Part shown: positions 1-8,238 of the stretch, piece after piece
How the letters are laid out: the number at the start of each line of letters is the position of its first letter
Numbering within the stretch: position 1 is the first letter of the stretch
Source of the DNA: Candidatus Aminicenantota bacterium
GTDB taxonomy: Bacteria; Acidobacteriota; Aminicenantia; UBA2199
Direction: 5' to 3'
Length of the DNA stretch: 30,918 nt
Assembly (NCBI GenBank): GCA_030612495.1
Contig: JAUWNT010000003.1
Coordinates: 1-30,918 of the forward strand
Position numbers and translations under genes: made by a program
Notes under the pieces: generated by a model
What the model saw: only the letters and a program-made list of their open reading frames with translations
What the model was told of the DNA's origin: nothing
Databases searched by the model: none

Positions 1-1205
1 ATTTTGATGTTGTTGTAAGGTATCAAGGTGGGCATAATGCAGGCCATACAATTTATTATAAAGGTAAAAAAGTAATTTTGCATTTGTTGCCTTCTGGTGT
101 ATTTTCTAAAGGCACTATGTCAGTAATAGGGCATGGGGTTGTTGTAAACCCGATTCAGTTAGTTAAAGAGATAAAGAATATTTCTTTAATGGGTATCTCA
201 ACTGATAAACTTGTTGTTAGTACGAATGCTCCTGTTATACTTCCTTTTCATCAAAAACTTGATATTATTTTTGAGAATTCAAGGTACTTAAAGATAGGTA
301 CAACAAAAAGAGGAATTGGGCCTGCGTATGAAGATTTAGTAGGAAGACGAGCTGTATTCATAAGAGATTTAATTGATAAGGATACATTTTACAAGAGGGT
401 AAAACCTTTAAATGACTATTATAACAAACTTATAAGATCATATAATGGGGAAGAAGTTAGTATAGACAGTTATATTGATGAATATTTAGAATCAGGGAGT
501 TTTTTAAAAAAACATTCAAAAAACACAACGTATCTTTTGAATAAACTATACATGGAGGGTAAAAGTATGTTATTCGAAGGTGCACAGGGTGTTTTACTTG
601 ATGTTAATCAAGGTACATATCCTTATGTGACCTCTTCCAATCCATGCATAGGTGGTGTTTTCACTGGTACTGGCTTGCCACATAAAGCCGTGGGAAAGGT
701 TATAGGAATATCTAAGGCATATACGACCAGGGTAGGAGAAGGACCATTTCCAACTGAGTTATTTGAAGAAGAATCTGATTTTTTAAGAGAAAAAGGTAAA
801 GAATTTGGTTCTACAACTGGAAGAGCAAGAAGAGTGGGATGGCTTGATCTTGTTGCATTAAAGTATTCGGTAATGATAAATGGAGTAGATTCTGTTTTTG
901 TAACAAAGCTGGATATATTTGATGAATTCGATGAGATAAAGGTTGTTACAGATTATGAAATAAATGGAGAACAAAATCAAGTTTTTGATCCCAGTGTTGA
1001 TTATTTAAATGAAGTTAAGCCAGTATTTAAGTCTTTTCCTGGATGGAAAAAGAGTATACGTGATGTAAAATCTTTTAATGAGCTTCCGGAAAAAGCAAAA
1101 GATTATATTAAATTTATTGAAAATTATATAAAAATTCCAGGTGAGTATATTTCAGTAGGAACTCAAAGAGAGCAAACAATAAATAGGCAAAAAATTAAGT
1201 TGTAA
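1..1205 (+). CDS. purA: Adenylosuccinate synthetase, 5' end cut off by the window
   Basis: PurA joins IMP and aspartate using GTP to give adenylosuccinate, the first committed step from IMP to AMP, in the cytoplasm. The reading frame is open from base 3 and begins FDVVVRYQGGHNAGHT, a conserved block close to the PurA N-terminus. Roughly 25 residues, including the first GDEGKGK-type loop, should therefore lie upstream of the window; the first in-frame start inside the window (TTG at 78) is not the real start. Further family blocks are GTTKRGIGPAYEDLVGRR, FEGAQGVLLDVNQGTYP, TRVGEGPFPTEL, GSTTGRARRVGWLDL and, near the end, PGEYISVGTQREQTI. The C-terminus appears complete, ending in TAA at 1203-1205. 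The gene converges on nrdJ, with only 12 bases between the two stop codons. Confidence 0.96.
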   Translation, partial: FDVVVRYQGGHNAGHTIYYKGKKVILHLLPSGVFSKGTMSVIGHGVVVNPIQLVKEIKNISLMGISTDKLVVSTNAPVILPFHQKLDIIFENSRYLKIGTTKRGIGPAYEDLVGRRAVFIRDLIDKDTFYKRVKPLNDYYNKLIRSYNGEEVSIDSYIDEYLESGSFLKKHSKNTTYLLNKLYMEGKSMLFEGAQGVLLDVNQGTYPYVTSSNPCIGGVFTGTGLPHKAVGKVIGISKAYTTRVGEGPFPTELFEEESDFLREKGKEFGSTTGRARRVGWLDLVALKYSVMINGVDSVFVTKLDIFDEFDEIKVVTDYEINGEQNQVFDPSVDYLNEVKPVFKSFPGWKKSIRDVKSFNELPEKAKDYIKFIENYIKIPGEYISVGTQREQTINRQKIKL

Positions 1206-1206
1206 A

Positions 1207-1236
1207 AAAATGTAATTTTATGTGCCAGTACATTTT
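1207..1236. terminator. Possible bidirectional terminator between purA and nrdJ
   Basis: A perfect 8-bp inverted repeat, AAAATGTA (1207-1214) and TACATTTT (1229-1236), encloses a 14-base loop between the convergent genes and overlaps the last codons of nrdJ. Read on the minus strand the second arm runs into seven T residues; on the plus strand only four T follow. The stem is AT-rich and so weak. The position between convergent stops is the main support. Confidence 0.4.
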
Positions 1237-3299
1237 GTCCATGCACAGTTTGGACATACAGGGCATTTTTCATCAGGCAATGTTGCTCCACAAATAGGGC
1301 ATGTAATTGTATTTAAATCCTGCTTTTTTACATTAACTTTTCCAACCTGTCTTTCAAGCACCTGAGCAATTGCATCTGGTATTGACTGTACAAGGGAGCC
1401 ATTATGAAAGGTTGGCTCTGAGCCGCCTATGCCTTTTAACTGGTTAACTACCTGATCTGCTGAGATTCCACTTCTCAAGGCAAGTGATGTTAGTCTGCCG
1501 ATTGCTTCAGCATCAGCCATAGTTGAGTACCCGCTTTTACCAATTGAAGTAAATACTTCAAAAGGTTTCTCATTAAAATATGAAATGGTTATGTATAGAT
1601 TTCCAAACCCTGTTGAGATTTTGTGAGTTGTTGATGGAAGAGAATCAGGTCTTTCTTGTGGTCTGGGTTCTTTTTTTTCAGCTTTATACAATACTTGTAA
1701 TGCACGGCAGCCATCCCTATAAACTGTAATTCCCTTAATTTTCATGTCAAATGCCATTAAATAAGCATTTGCAATATCCTTTTTAGTTGTTTTATTTGGG
1801 AAATTTATTGTTTTTGAAACAGCACTGTCAACTTCTTCCTGAAAAACTTCCTGCATTTTTATATGATCCTTAGGTGAGATATCTGATGCTGTTATGAAAT
1901 AATTCGGGACAGGTCCTTTTGGGTGTTCTTTTTTCCATTCCTGATAAAGAGGGTGAAAATCTTTTATCTCTCCATCAAGGATTTTTGATATTACTTTAAA
2001 TGCAAAAACCGGTTCAATACTTGAAGAGCATCCTGCAATTCTTGAGATAGTGCCAGTTGGGGCAATAGTAAGTACTGCTGCATTTCTCATTTTTTTATCT
2101 TTATATATTGATTTTTCAATGTTAGGAAAATTCCCTCTCTCTTGTGCAAGTTTTTGAGAGGCTGCTACTGCCTCCTTTTTTAAAAACATTACTATTTTTC
2201 CACCAATTTTTCTAGCTTCATTCGTATCATATTTTATTTTCATCTTAATAAGAAGATCAGCAAAACCCATTACTCCTAAACCAATCCTTCTATTTGATTT
2301 TGCCATTTCATCAATCTCTTTTAGAGGGTAAATATTAACATCAATAACATCATCTAAAAATCTCACGCCGATTTTAATGTTTTCTTCAAATCTATCCCAG
2401 TCAAATTGGTCTTTGAGTTCAGTGTTAAAGAAGTTTGACAGGTTAATTGACCCAAGATTGCAGGCTTCATAATCATGTAAAGGCTGTTCACCACAAGGAT
2501 TTGTAGCACAAATAGGACCTTGTACCCTTGTAGGGTTTAATTTATTTACTCTATCAATAAAAATTAATCCTGGATCTCCGTTTTCCCATGCTGAATTTAC
2601 AATTAAATCGAATATTTCTTGAGCAGCTATTTTGCTCTTAATTTTATTACTTTGATGGTCATATAAATCGTATGTTGTCTTGTTTTTTAATGCTTTCATG
2701 AATTTATCTGTAATAGAAACAGAAATATTAAAATTTTGAGCAGTTTTACCATCCAGTTTCATTGTTATAAATTCTTTTATATCAGGATGATCAACTCTTA
2801 AAACTCCCATATTTGCACCGCGTCTTGTGCCGCCTTGTTTAACAGCTTCAGTGCCAGCATCAATAACTTTTAAGAAGGAAATAGGTCCGGAGGCAATACC
2901 TTGAGTTTTTTTCACAAAGCTACCTTGGGGTCTAATTTTGGAGAAATCAAATCCTGTTCCACCTCCCTCCTTGTGCACTAAAGCAGCATTTTTTACAGTT
3001 TCAAAGATTCCTTTAAGAGAGTCTTCTATTGGTAGAACAAAACAGGCGGATAAGCATAAGCCCCTTCCAGATCCTGTTAGTGTAGGAGAATTTGGTAAAA
3101 AATCCCTTTGCATCATTGCATTGAAGAATTTATCCCCCCACAATTTTTTGTCTTTTTCATTTTTTTCTGCATTTGCAATATGATTGGCAACTCTTTTAAA
3201 AAGATCTGATGGCCTTTTTTCAATTAAATCTCCGTTTTGATTTTTTTTAAAATATCTAGCTCTCAAAATTTTTAAAGCATTTTCTGAAAATCCTTGCAT
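1218..3299 (-). CDS. nrdJ: Adenosylcobalamin-dependent (class II) ribonucleoside-diphosphate reductase
   Basis: This enzyme reduces ribonucleotides to deoxyribonucleotides using a thiyl radical made from coenzyme B12, without oxygen or a second radical subunit. At 693 aa it matches the NrdJ family. Visible features are the N-terminal Cys82 in GLCLSACFVLP (one of the redox cysteines), the NPCGEQPL active-site loop at residues 267-274 with Cys269 and Glu271, KQGGTRRGANMGVL, and APTGTISRIAGCSSSIEP. The C-terminus is Cys-rich (CPICGA, then CPVCPNC and KCTGT), like the zinc-ribbon or re-reduction tail of B12-dependent reductases. The start is ATG at 3299-3297, with AAGGAG seven bases upstream. It is transcribed away from mraZ from a clear promoter that carries an NrdR-like box. 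No class I or III reductase subunit is in the window. The host must make or import cobalamin if this is its main reductase. Confidence 0.96.
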   Translation of the reverse strand: MQGFSENALKILRARYFKKNQNGDLIEKRPSDLFKRVANHIANAEKNEKDKKLWGDKFFNAMMQRDFLPNSPTLTGSGRGLCLSACFVLPIEDSLKGIFETVKNAALVHKEGGGTGFDFSKIRPQGSFVKKTQGIASGPISFLKVIDAGTEAVKQGGTRRGANMGVLRVDHPDIKEFITMKLDGKTAQNFNISVSITDKFMKALKNKTTYDLYDHQSNKIKSKIAAQEIFDLIVNSAWENGDPGLIFIDRVNKLNPTRVQGPICATNPCGEQPLHDYEACNLGSINLSNFFNTELKDQFDWDRFEENIKIGVRFLDDVIDVNIYPLKEIDEMAKSNRRIGLGVMGFADLLIKMKIKYDTNEARKIGGKIVMFLKKEAVAASQKLAQERGNFPNIEKSIYKDKKMRNAAVLTIAPTGTISRIAGCSSSIEPVFAFKVISKILDGEIKDFHPLYQEWKKEHPKGPVPNYFITASDISPKDHIKMQEVFQEEVDSAVSKTINFPNKTTKKDIANAYLMAFDMKIKGITVYRDGCRALQVLYKAEKKEPRPQERPDSLPSTTHKISTGFGNLYITISYFNEKPFEVFTSIGKSGYSTMADAEAIGRLTSLALRSGISADQVVNQLKGIGGSEPTFHNGSLVQSIPDAIAQVLERQVGKVNVKKQDLNTITCPICGATLPDEKCPVCPNCAWTKCTGT

Positions 3300-3328
3300 T
3301 ATGAGTCTCCTTATTTAGTTGATAACTA

Positions 3329-3357
3329 ATTTTAGAACACTATATGTGGTGTGTCAA
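3329..3357 (-). promoter_or_regulatory. Sigma-70-type promoter of nrdJ
   Basis: On the minus strand there is a perfect -35 TTGACA (3357-3352), a 17-base spacer and -10 TAAAAT (3334-3329). This would start transcription about 23 bases before the nrdJ ATG, leaving room for the AAGGAG ribosome site. It is one of the best promoter matches in the window. Confidence 0.75.
3337..3352. promoter_or_regulatory. NrdR-box-like palindrome in the nrdJ promoter
   Basis: The 16 bases ACACTATATGTGGTGT agree at about 14 positions with the NrdR box consensus as I recall it (acaCwAtATaTwGtgt). They occupy the spacer between -10 and -35 of nrdJ, where a bound repressor would block RNA polymerase. NrdR is an ATP-cone repressor that senses dATP/ATP and controls reductase genes in many bacteria. 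NrdR boxes usually occur as pairs; I see only one clear copy here. Confidence 0.65.
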
Positions 3358-3387
3358 TAGGTTTTTTAAATAAAATTTTTTTTTATT

Positions 3388-3416
3388 TTGATTCTATTGA
3401 CTTTTTATATTACTAT
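3388..3416 (+). promoter_or_regulatory. Candidate promoter of the dcw operon
   Basis: TTGATT at 3388-3393, a 17-base spacer and TACTAT at 3411-3416 would start transcription near 3423, about 15 bases before the mraZ ATG. A second pairing, TTGACT (3397-3402) with TATTAT (3421-3426), scores better by bases but would put the start inside the ribosome site, so I prefer the first. The stretch is very AT-rich, so chance matches are likely. Confidence 0.4.
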
Positions 3417-3428
3417 ATATTATTATAA

Positions 3429-3453
3429 GGGGAGAAAATGGGAAAAAATGGGA
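3429..3453 (+). promoter_or_regulatory. Candidate MraZ operator: G-rich boxes with 10-bp period
   Basis: GGGGA (3429-3433), TGGGA (3439-3443) and TGGGA (3449-3453) are each separated by five A-rich bases. Known MraZ proteins bind TGGGN direct repeats with five-base spacers upstream of their own gene. Here the boxes straddle the ribosome site and the ATG at 3438, rather than lying upstream of the transcription start, so binding would be just downstream of the promoter. The first box is also the Shine-Dalgarno sequence and may be G-rich for that reason alone. Confidence 0.45.
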
Positions 3454-3929
3454 TGATACAGCGATTTAGAGGAAGCTATGATGTAAAAATTGATGATAGG
3501 GGGAGAATTAAGATCCCTTCAAAATTCCTCTATGTGTTTGATTCTATGTATGGAAATGATGTTTATATAACCTCTTTAAATGGGGATTATATAATGATTT
3601 ATCCAGTCAAAGTCTGGGGAAAAATAGAAGAAAAGATAGAAGGTGTGGGTGTGTTTAATCCTGATCTTGACGAGTTTAGTAACCTTTTAAGTTATTGGGG
3701 AACTGAAACTGAGATAGATTCAAAAGGACGTGTGTTAATACCTCCTGATTTGAGGGAGATAAGTGAAATTAATGACAGTGGCCGTATTTTTGGAAAAGCA
3801 AATTATTTGATTATCTGGAATGAAGCGAATTTCAAAGAAAAGGAAATGAAAGAGAAATTTGCTAAGGAAAAATTATATAGAGTTTCAAGGATTATAAATG
3901 AATTTCCTACATTATCCAGTGATGAATAA
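3438..3929 (+). CDS. mraZ: MraZ transcriptional regulator of the dcw operon
   Basis: MraZ is a DNA-binding protein with two SpoVT/AbrB-like swapped-hairpin domains. It forms rings and controls its own division and cell-wall operon. Both half-domains are visible: FRGSYDVKIDDRGRIKIPSKF at about residues 9-30 and TETEIDSKGRVLIPPDLRE at about 93-111, each with the DxxGR-IP core. At 163 aa it is slightly longer than the usual 140-150. The start is ATG at 3438, with AAGGGGAG just upstream. Met6 (ATG at 3453) would fit the usual family N-terminus more closely but has no ribosome site at a good distance. It is first in the operon, and its last 32 bases overlap rsmH in another frame. Candidate operator boxes overlap its start. 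Confidence 0.93.
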   Translation: MGKNGMIQRFRGSYDVKIDDRGRIKIPSKFLYVFDSMYGNDVYITSLNGDYIMIYPVKVWGKIEEKIEGVGVFNPDLDEFSNLLSYWGTETEIDSKGRVLIPPDLREISEINDSGRIFGKANYLIIWNEANFKEKEMKEKFAKEKLYRVSRIINEFPTLSSDE

Positions 3930-4782
3930 AGAAATAGTAAATATTTTAGCTGGTTCTTCTAAGGGTCTTTTTATAGACTGTACTCTTGGTATGGGAGGAC
4001 ATTCGTATTATATACTTAAAAATATTAAAAATTCTAAAGTTATTGCAATAGATGTTGATGATGAAAGTATAGAGCAAGCAAAAATAAATTTAAAAGAGTT
4101 TAGCGATAGAGTAACTTTTTTTAGGTTCAATTATGTTGATCTTTTCAAAAAAATAGATCTTTTTAATAAAAGGGTTTCCGGCATTTTGATTGATCCCGGG
4201 ATTTCAATGTTTCAATTAAGATCAGAAAAGAGAGGATTTTCACATAATATTGATTCTTACCTGGATATGAGAAAAGATAAAACTCAAAAATTAACTGCTT
4301 ATGATGTGATCAATTCTTTTAAGGAAGATCAGTTGATTAAAATCTTTGAAGGCTATGGGGAGGTGAAAAAAGCAAAAGAATTAGCAAAAGCAATTATTGA
4401 AAAAAGGCTTTTTGGATGTATCAAAACTACCTTCGAATTGAAGAAAATTATTGAAAGAATCTATGGGAACAGGCTTAAAAAGGGACAAGTTCACCCTGCT
4501 GCAAAAGTTTTCCAGGCTTTAAGAATATTTGTAAACAGAGAATTGGAGGGTGTTGAGAACTTTCTTAAAGAAATTCCGAATTATTTGAATTCTAGAGCAA
4601 AGATTTTTTTTCTTACTTATCATTCAATTGAAGATAGATTAGTAAAGAAAAAATTCAATTTCCTGGAAGGAGAAATGAAGGTAAGGATACTCAAACCTTT
4701 TCCAATGTTTCCTTCTGAGGCTGAAATCATAAAGAATCCCACATCAAAATCAGCAAAACTGAGAGTGGCTGAAATAATATGA
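3898..4782 (+). CDS. rsmH: 16S rRNA (cytosine-1402-N4)-methyltransferase
   Basis: RsmH (MraW) methylates N4 of C1402 in 16S rRNA with S-adenosylmethionine, fine-tuning the ribosomal P site. The 294 aa fit the family. Visible blocks are HYPVMNKEIV at the N-terminus, the SAM-binding IDCTLGMGGHS, LDMRKDK, VHPAAKVFQALRIFVNREL, TYHSIEDRLVKKKF and the C-terminal NPTSKSAKLR. The block usually written LDLGVSSPQLD is here IDPGISMFQL, a noticeable departure, although the surrounding motifs are intact. The start ATG lies inside mraZ with a 32-base overlap and has AAGGA upstream. The stop overlaps ftsL by ATGA, so translation is coupled on both sides. Confidence 0.94.
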   Translation: MNFLHYPVMNKEIVNILAGSSKGLFIDCTLGMGGHSYYILKNIKNSKVIAIDVDDESIEQAKINLKEFSDRVTFFRFNYVDLFKKIDLFNKRVSGILIDPGISMFQLRSEKRGFSHNIDSYLDMRKDKTQKLTAYDVINSFKEDQLIKIFEGYGEVKKAKELAKAIIEKRLFGCIKTTFELKKIIERIYGNRLKKGQVHPAAKVFQALRIFVNRELEGVENFLKEIPNYLNSRAKIFFLTYHSIEDRLVKKKFNFLEGEMKVRILKPFPMFPSEAEIIKNPTSKSAKLRVAEII

Positions 4783-5069
4783 AAAAAAGTAAAGATAAAT
4801 CTTTGATAAGAGTCTTTATGGTAGTGATGCTCTTTGTTTTTATTTTACTATTTGTATATTCAAGCCTAAATCTTAAGAACATAGATTATGGATATAAAAT
4901 GCATGAGTTGATTCTTCGTGAGAAAGAATTAAAAGAAGAAGTAGATAAATTAAAAGCTCAAAAAGCATCTCTTCTTAATTTGAAAAGGGTAGAAGAAATT
5001 GTAAAAAAACGATTAAATTACCAATATCCAAGATCAGATCAGTTTATAAAAGTATTTGAAAATAAATGA
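4779..5069 (+). CDS. ftsL: FtsL-like divisome membrane protein
   Basis: FtsL is a bitopic membrane protein that works with FtsB/DivIC and FtsQ to activate the FtsW-FtsI septal synthase. The 96-aa protein has a basic N-terminus (MKKSKDKS), one transmembrane segment at about residues 11-30, and then a charged heptad-like helix at about 38-70 (HELILREKELKEEVDKLKAQ), as expected for a periplasmic coiled coil. Sequence identity in this family is low, so the call rests on size, topology and its place between rsmH and ftsI. ATGA overlaps join it to both neighbours. A DivIC/FtsB-type relative is the main alternative. Confidence 0.8.
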   Translation: MKKSKDKSLIRVFMVVMLFVFILLFVYSSLNLKNIDYGYKMHELILREKELKEEVDKLKAQKASLLNLKRVEEIVKKRLNYQYPRSDQFIKVFENK

Positions 5070-6772
5070 TAAAAATAAACAAAAAAGAAAGGAATAGAGC
5101 TTTTATCTTATTTATTGTATTTTCTATTTGGGTTTTATTTATTGTTTATAAACTTGTTAAAATTCAGGTATTTGATTATACCAAGTATATTTCAAAAGTT
5201 AAATCTCAATGTAACAGGATTTTCTCTCTCCATCCCAAAAGGGGAACTATCTATGATTGTAATGGAGATGTACTTGCAATTTCAATAAAAACAAAATCTG
5301 CTTTTTTAAGTAACAAAGATAAAAAAGAGTCTATGAAAATATATAGACTCTTGAGTAAAAAAATCAGCCTTACTAATGGAGAAAGAAAAAATATCAAAAA
5401 GAGAATAAATAAAGATAGAAAGTTTATCTGGATAAAAAGAAAATTAGAAGATAGAGAATATAAAAAATTAAAAAAAATAAAAAATGATTTAAGCTCTAAA
5501 TCAACATTGGGTTTTGTTGATGAGTATAAAAGGATATATCCTCAAAAAACTTTGGCAGCTCATGCTCTTGGTGGTGTTGGAGTTGATGAACAGGGATTAT
5601 GTGGTATTGAATATTCAGTTGACTCTCTCATAAGGGGGAAAGGGGGTAAGGTAAAGGTTTTAATTGATGCAAGAGGAAAGATATTTGAGATAGAATATTT
5701 AAAACAACCTGTTGCAGGAAAAGATATTTTTCTTTCAATTGATTCTTCAGTTCAATTTTTCGTTGAAAAGGAATTAAAGAGGACAGTAGAAAAATTTCGA
5801 GCAAAAAGAGGATCTGTTATTGTCATGAATTCTAGAGATAGTTCAATATTGGCAATGGCTAGTTATCCTTTTTATGATCCTTCAAGAATAAAATATACAT
5901 CCCAAAGAGTCTTAAAAAACGCAGCGGTTTCTTTTCTTTATGACCCTGGTTCTACCTTTAAAATAGTTCTTGCATCTTCTGCATTGGAAAATGGAGTCTG
6001 TTATCCTCAACAAGTTTTTAATTGTTATAATGGGATATTTCATATAAAAAACAGGACAATTTATGATGTTCATCCTTATGACAAATTAACATTTGAAAAA
6101 ATTATAATTAACTCAAGCAATATAGGTGCTGCAAGGATAGGTTTAAGGCTTGGAAAAGAGAAGTATTATAGAACATTAAAAAGTTTTGGGTTTGGAAGTA
6201 AAACCGGTATTAATCTACCTGCTGAAGAGTATGGTATTCTAAATTCATTAAAAAGATGGAGTAATATTTCAGTTGCATTCCTATCTTTTGGTTATGAAAT
6301 TGCTGTTACACCGATTCAGATGGTAAGAGCTTTTAATGTTATTGCTTCTGGGGGATATTTAATTAAACCGAATATATTAAAAGGTGTTGATAGAATTGTT
6401 TTGCCAGAGGTAAGAAAGGTTAAAATATTATCTTCTTCAACAAGACATATTATGACGTCTATAATGATTGAAGTTGTTAATACAGGTACAGGAAAACAAG
6501 CAAAAATAGAAGGAATTGACATAGCAGGGAAAACAGGAACTGCAAAGAAGCTTAAAAATGGAAGATATGAAGACTGTTATGTTTCTTCGTTTGGTGGTTT
6601 TTTCCCAGCTCAAGATCCGAGAATAACCATGTTTATTGTTATTGATGAACCAAAAGGTAAATATTATGGAGGTGAAGTTGCAGCCCCTCTTTTTAAAAGG
6701 ATTACAAAGAGGTTGTTAATTTATTTAAATATTTTCCCAGAGCTTGATAAAAGGAATGAAATAAGAATATGA
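5066..6772 (+). CDS. ftsI: Septal class B penicillin-binding protein (transpeptidase)
   Basis: FtsI (PBP3) cross-links septal peptidoglycan together with the glycosyltransferase FtsW. The 568-aa protein has a short basic N-terminus and one membrane anchor at about residues 12-36. A PBP dimerisation domain follows (KRGTIYDCNGDVLAIS), then the penicillin-binding domain. All three active-site motifs are present: STFK with Ser296 as nucleophile, SSN at 350-352 and KTGT at 489-492. There is no PASTA domain, which argues against the sporulation or Gram-positive PBP2x type. It sits between ftsL and murE with ATGA overlaps on both sides, the standard dcw position, which favours FtsI over an elongation PBP2. 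Confidence 0.93.
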   Translation: MIKINKKERNRAFILFIVFSIWVLFIVYKLVKIQVFDYTKYISKVKSQCNRIFSLHPKRGTIYDCNGDVLAISIKTKSAFLSNKDKKESMKIYRLLSKKISLTNGERKNIKKRINKDRKFIWIKRKLEDREYKKLKKIKNDLSSKSTLGFVDEYKRIYPQKTLAAHALGGVGVDEQGLCGIEYSVDSLIRGKGGKVKVLIDARGKIFEIEYLKQPVAGKDIFLSIDSSVQFFVEKELKRTVEKFRAKRGSVIVMNSRDSSILAMASYPFYDPSRIKYTSQRVLKNAAVSFLYDPGSTFKIVLASSALENGVCYPQQVFNCYNGIFHIKNRTIYDVHPYDKLTFEKIIINSSNIGAARIGLRLGKEKYYRTLKSFGFGSKTGINLPAEEYGILNSLKRWSNISVAFLSFGYEIAVTPIQMVRAFNVIASGGYLIKPNILKGVDRIVLPEVRKVKILSSSTRHIMTSIMIEVVNTGTGKQAKIEGIDIAGKTGTAKKLKNGRYEDCYVSSFGGFFPAQDPRITMFIVIDEPKGKYYGGEVAAPLFKRITKRLLIYLNIFPELDKRNEIRI

Positions 6773-8238
6773 TACTTCTGAGAGATTTACTAAAGAGTGT
6801 AGATATATTAGCTTATACTGGTGACCTAAACAAAAATATTTCTGGGATTAGTTTTGACTCAAGAAAGATTAAAGAAAACAATTGTTTTATTGCAATAAAA
6901 GGATTTAAAAATGAGGGGTTAAACTATTTGGAAGAAGCTATTAATAAAGGGGCTAACTCGATTATTTCACAAAATAAACCTTATAAAAAAAATAAAAACA
7001 TCACATGGGTTCAAGTTAAAAATGATAGAAAGGCTCTCAGCCAGATAGCTTCAAGATTTTACAATAATCCTTCAGAAAGAATGAATATTATAGGTGTTAC
7101 TGGAACAAATGGGAAAACCACTGTGACTTCAATTATTAATGCTATTCTTAATAAACATGAAAAAACTGCAAAAATTGGAACCCTGGGAATGAGTTATGAA
7201 GATATTTTTAGAAAAATTGAATTAACAACCCCTGAATCCCCTGATATCTTTAATTTCTTATCAGAAGTAGAAGCTTTGGGATGCAAAAATGTTGTAATTG
7301 AGGTATCTTCTGCTGCTCTTAAATTAAATAGAGTTGATGATATAAATTTCTCTCAATGTATCTTTACTTCATTTTCAGGTGATCATCTTGATTTCCACAA
7401 ATCAATGGAAGATTATTTTGAATCAAAATTAAAGCTTTTTAGAAATTTGACTTCTAATAATTGGGCAATTGTCAACATTGATGACTCTCATTCATTTAAA
7501 ATAATTGATGAATTAAATTGTAAATATTTAACCTATGGCTTTTCAAATAATGCTGATATTAAACCTATAAAATATAGATTTTCATTAAGTGGAATTAAAG
7601 CTATTGTTCAGACTCCAAAAGGTGAAATTGAAATTGAAAGTTTGCTAATTGGTAGAGTTAATTTGAGTAATTTATTAGGTGCAATAAGTTCTGCATTAAT
7701 TTCAGGAATTTCGTTTGACAGTATTCGCTCTGCAATTAAAGATTTTAAACCTGTAAGAGGCAGATTGGATTTTACTTATAAGAACAATTTCTCAGTTTTA
7801 ATAGATTATGCTCATACAGACAATGCTCTTGAGACACTTCTTAAATCTTTGGGAGAAATCGTGTCTAAGAGAGTGATCCTTGTTTTTGGGGCTGGTGGTT
7901 CAAGAGATAAGACAAAGAGGTCAAGAATGGGAAAAGCTGCATCAAAAAATGCTGATTTTGTTGTTGTTACAAGTGATAATCCGCGCAATGAAGAACCAAA
8001 AAAAATTATAGAAGATATTATAAAAGGGTTTGATAAAGATTTTGTTAATTTTCAAATTGAAGTTGAAAGGGAAAAAGCAATTCGAAAAGCCTTAAGCATA
8101 GCAGAAAAAGGTGATTGTGTTGTGATTGCAGGTAAGGGTCATGAAGATTATCAAATATTTAAGGACAGAGTTATTCATTTTGATGATTATGAGATTGTTA
8201 ATAAATTTTTAAGAGAAAAAAATTATGGTAAAATTTAA
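6769..8238 (+). CDS. murE: UDP-MurNAc-tripeptide synthetase, meso-DAP type
   Basis: MurE adds the third residue to UDP-MurNAc-L-Ala-D-Glu in the cytoplasm using ATP. The 489 aa match the Mur ligase family: an N-terminal UDP-binding domain (ISFDSRKI, CFIAIKG), the P-loop GTNGKTT at residues 112-118, TTPESPDIF, a central region with EVSSAAL and GDHLDFH, and a C-terminal domain with DYAHTDNAL. The specificity motif DNPR at 403-406 is the one associated with meso-diaminopimelate; lysine-type enzymes usually differ here. It overlaps ftsI by four bases and murD by 14. murF and mraY, which commonly follow murE, are absent. The protein is of normal length and carries no fused MurF. Confidence 0.95.
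   Translation: MILLRDLLKSVDILAYTGDLNKNISGISFDSRKIKENNCFIAIKGFKNEGLNYLEEAINKGANSIISQNKPYKKNKNITWVQVKNDRKALSQIASRFYNNPSERMNIIGVTGTNGKTTVTSIINAILNKHEKTAKIGTLGMSYEDIFRKIELTTPESPDIFNFLSEVEALGCKNVVIEVSSAALKLNRVDDINFSQCIFTSFSGDHLDFHKSMEDYFESKLKLFRNLTSNNWAIVNIDDSHSFKIIDELNCKYLTYGFSNNADIKPIKYRFSLSGIKAIVQTPKGEIEIESLLIGRVNLSNLLGAISSALISGISFDSIRSAIKDFKPVRGRLDFTYKNNFSVLIDYAHTDNALETLLKSLGEIVSKRVILVFGAGGSRDKTKRSRMGKAASKNADFVVVTSDNPRNEEPKKIIEDIIKGFDKDFVNFQIEVEREKAIRKALSIAEKGDCVVIAGKGHEDYQIFKDRVIHFDDYEIVNKFLREKNYGKI

Noticed and set aside
2938..3183. 81-codon plus-strand frame opposite nrdJ
   Set aside because: It lies wholly antisense to a conserved part of nrdJ and has no family resemblance.
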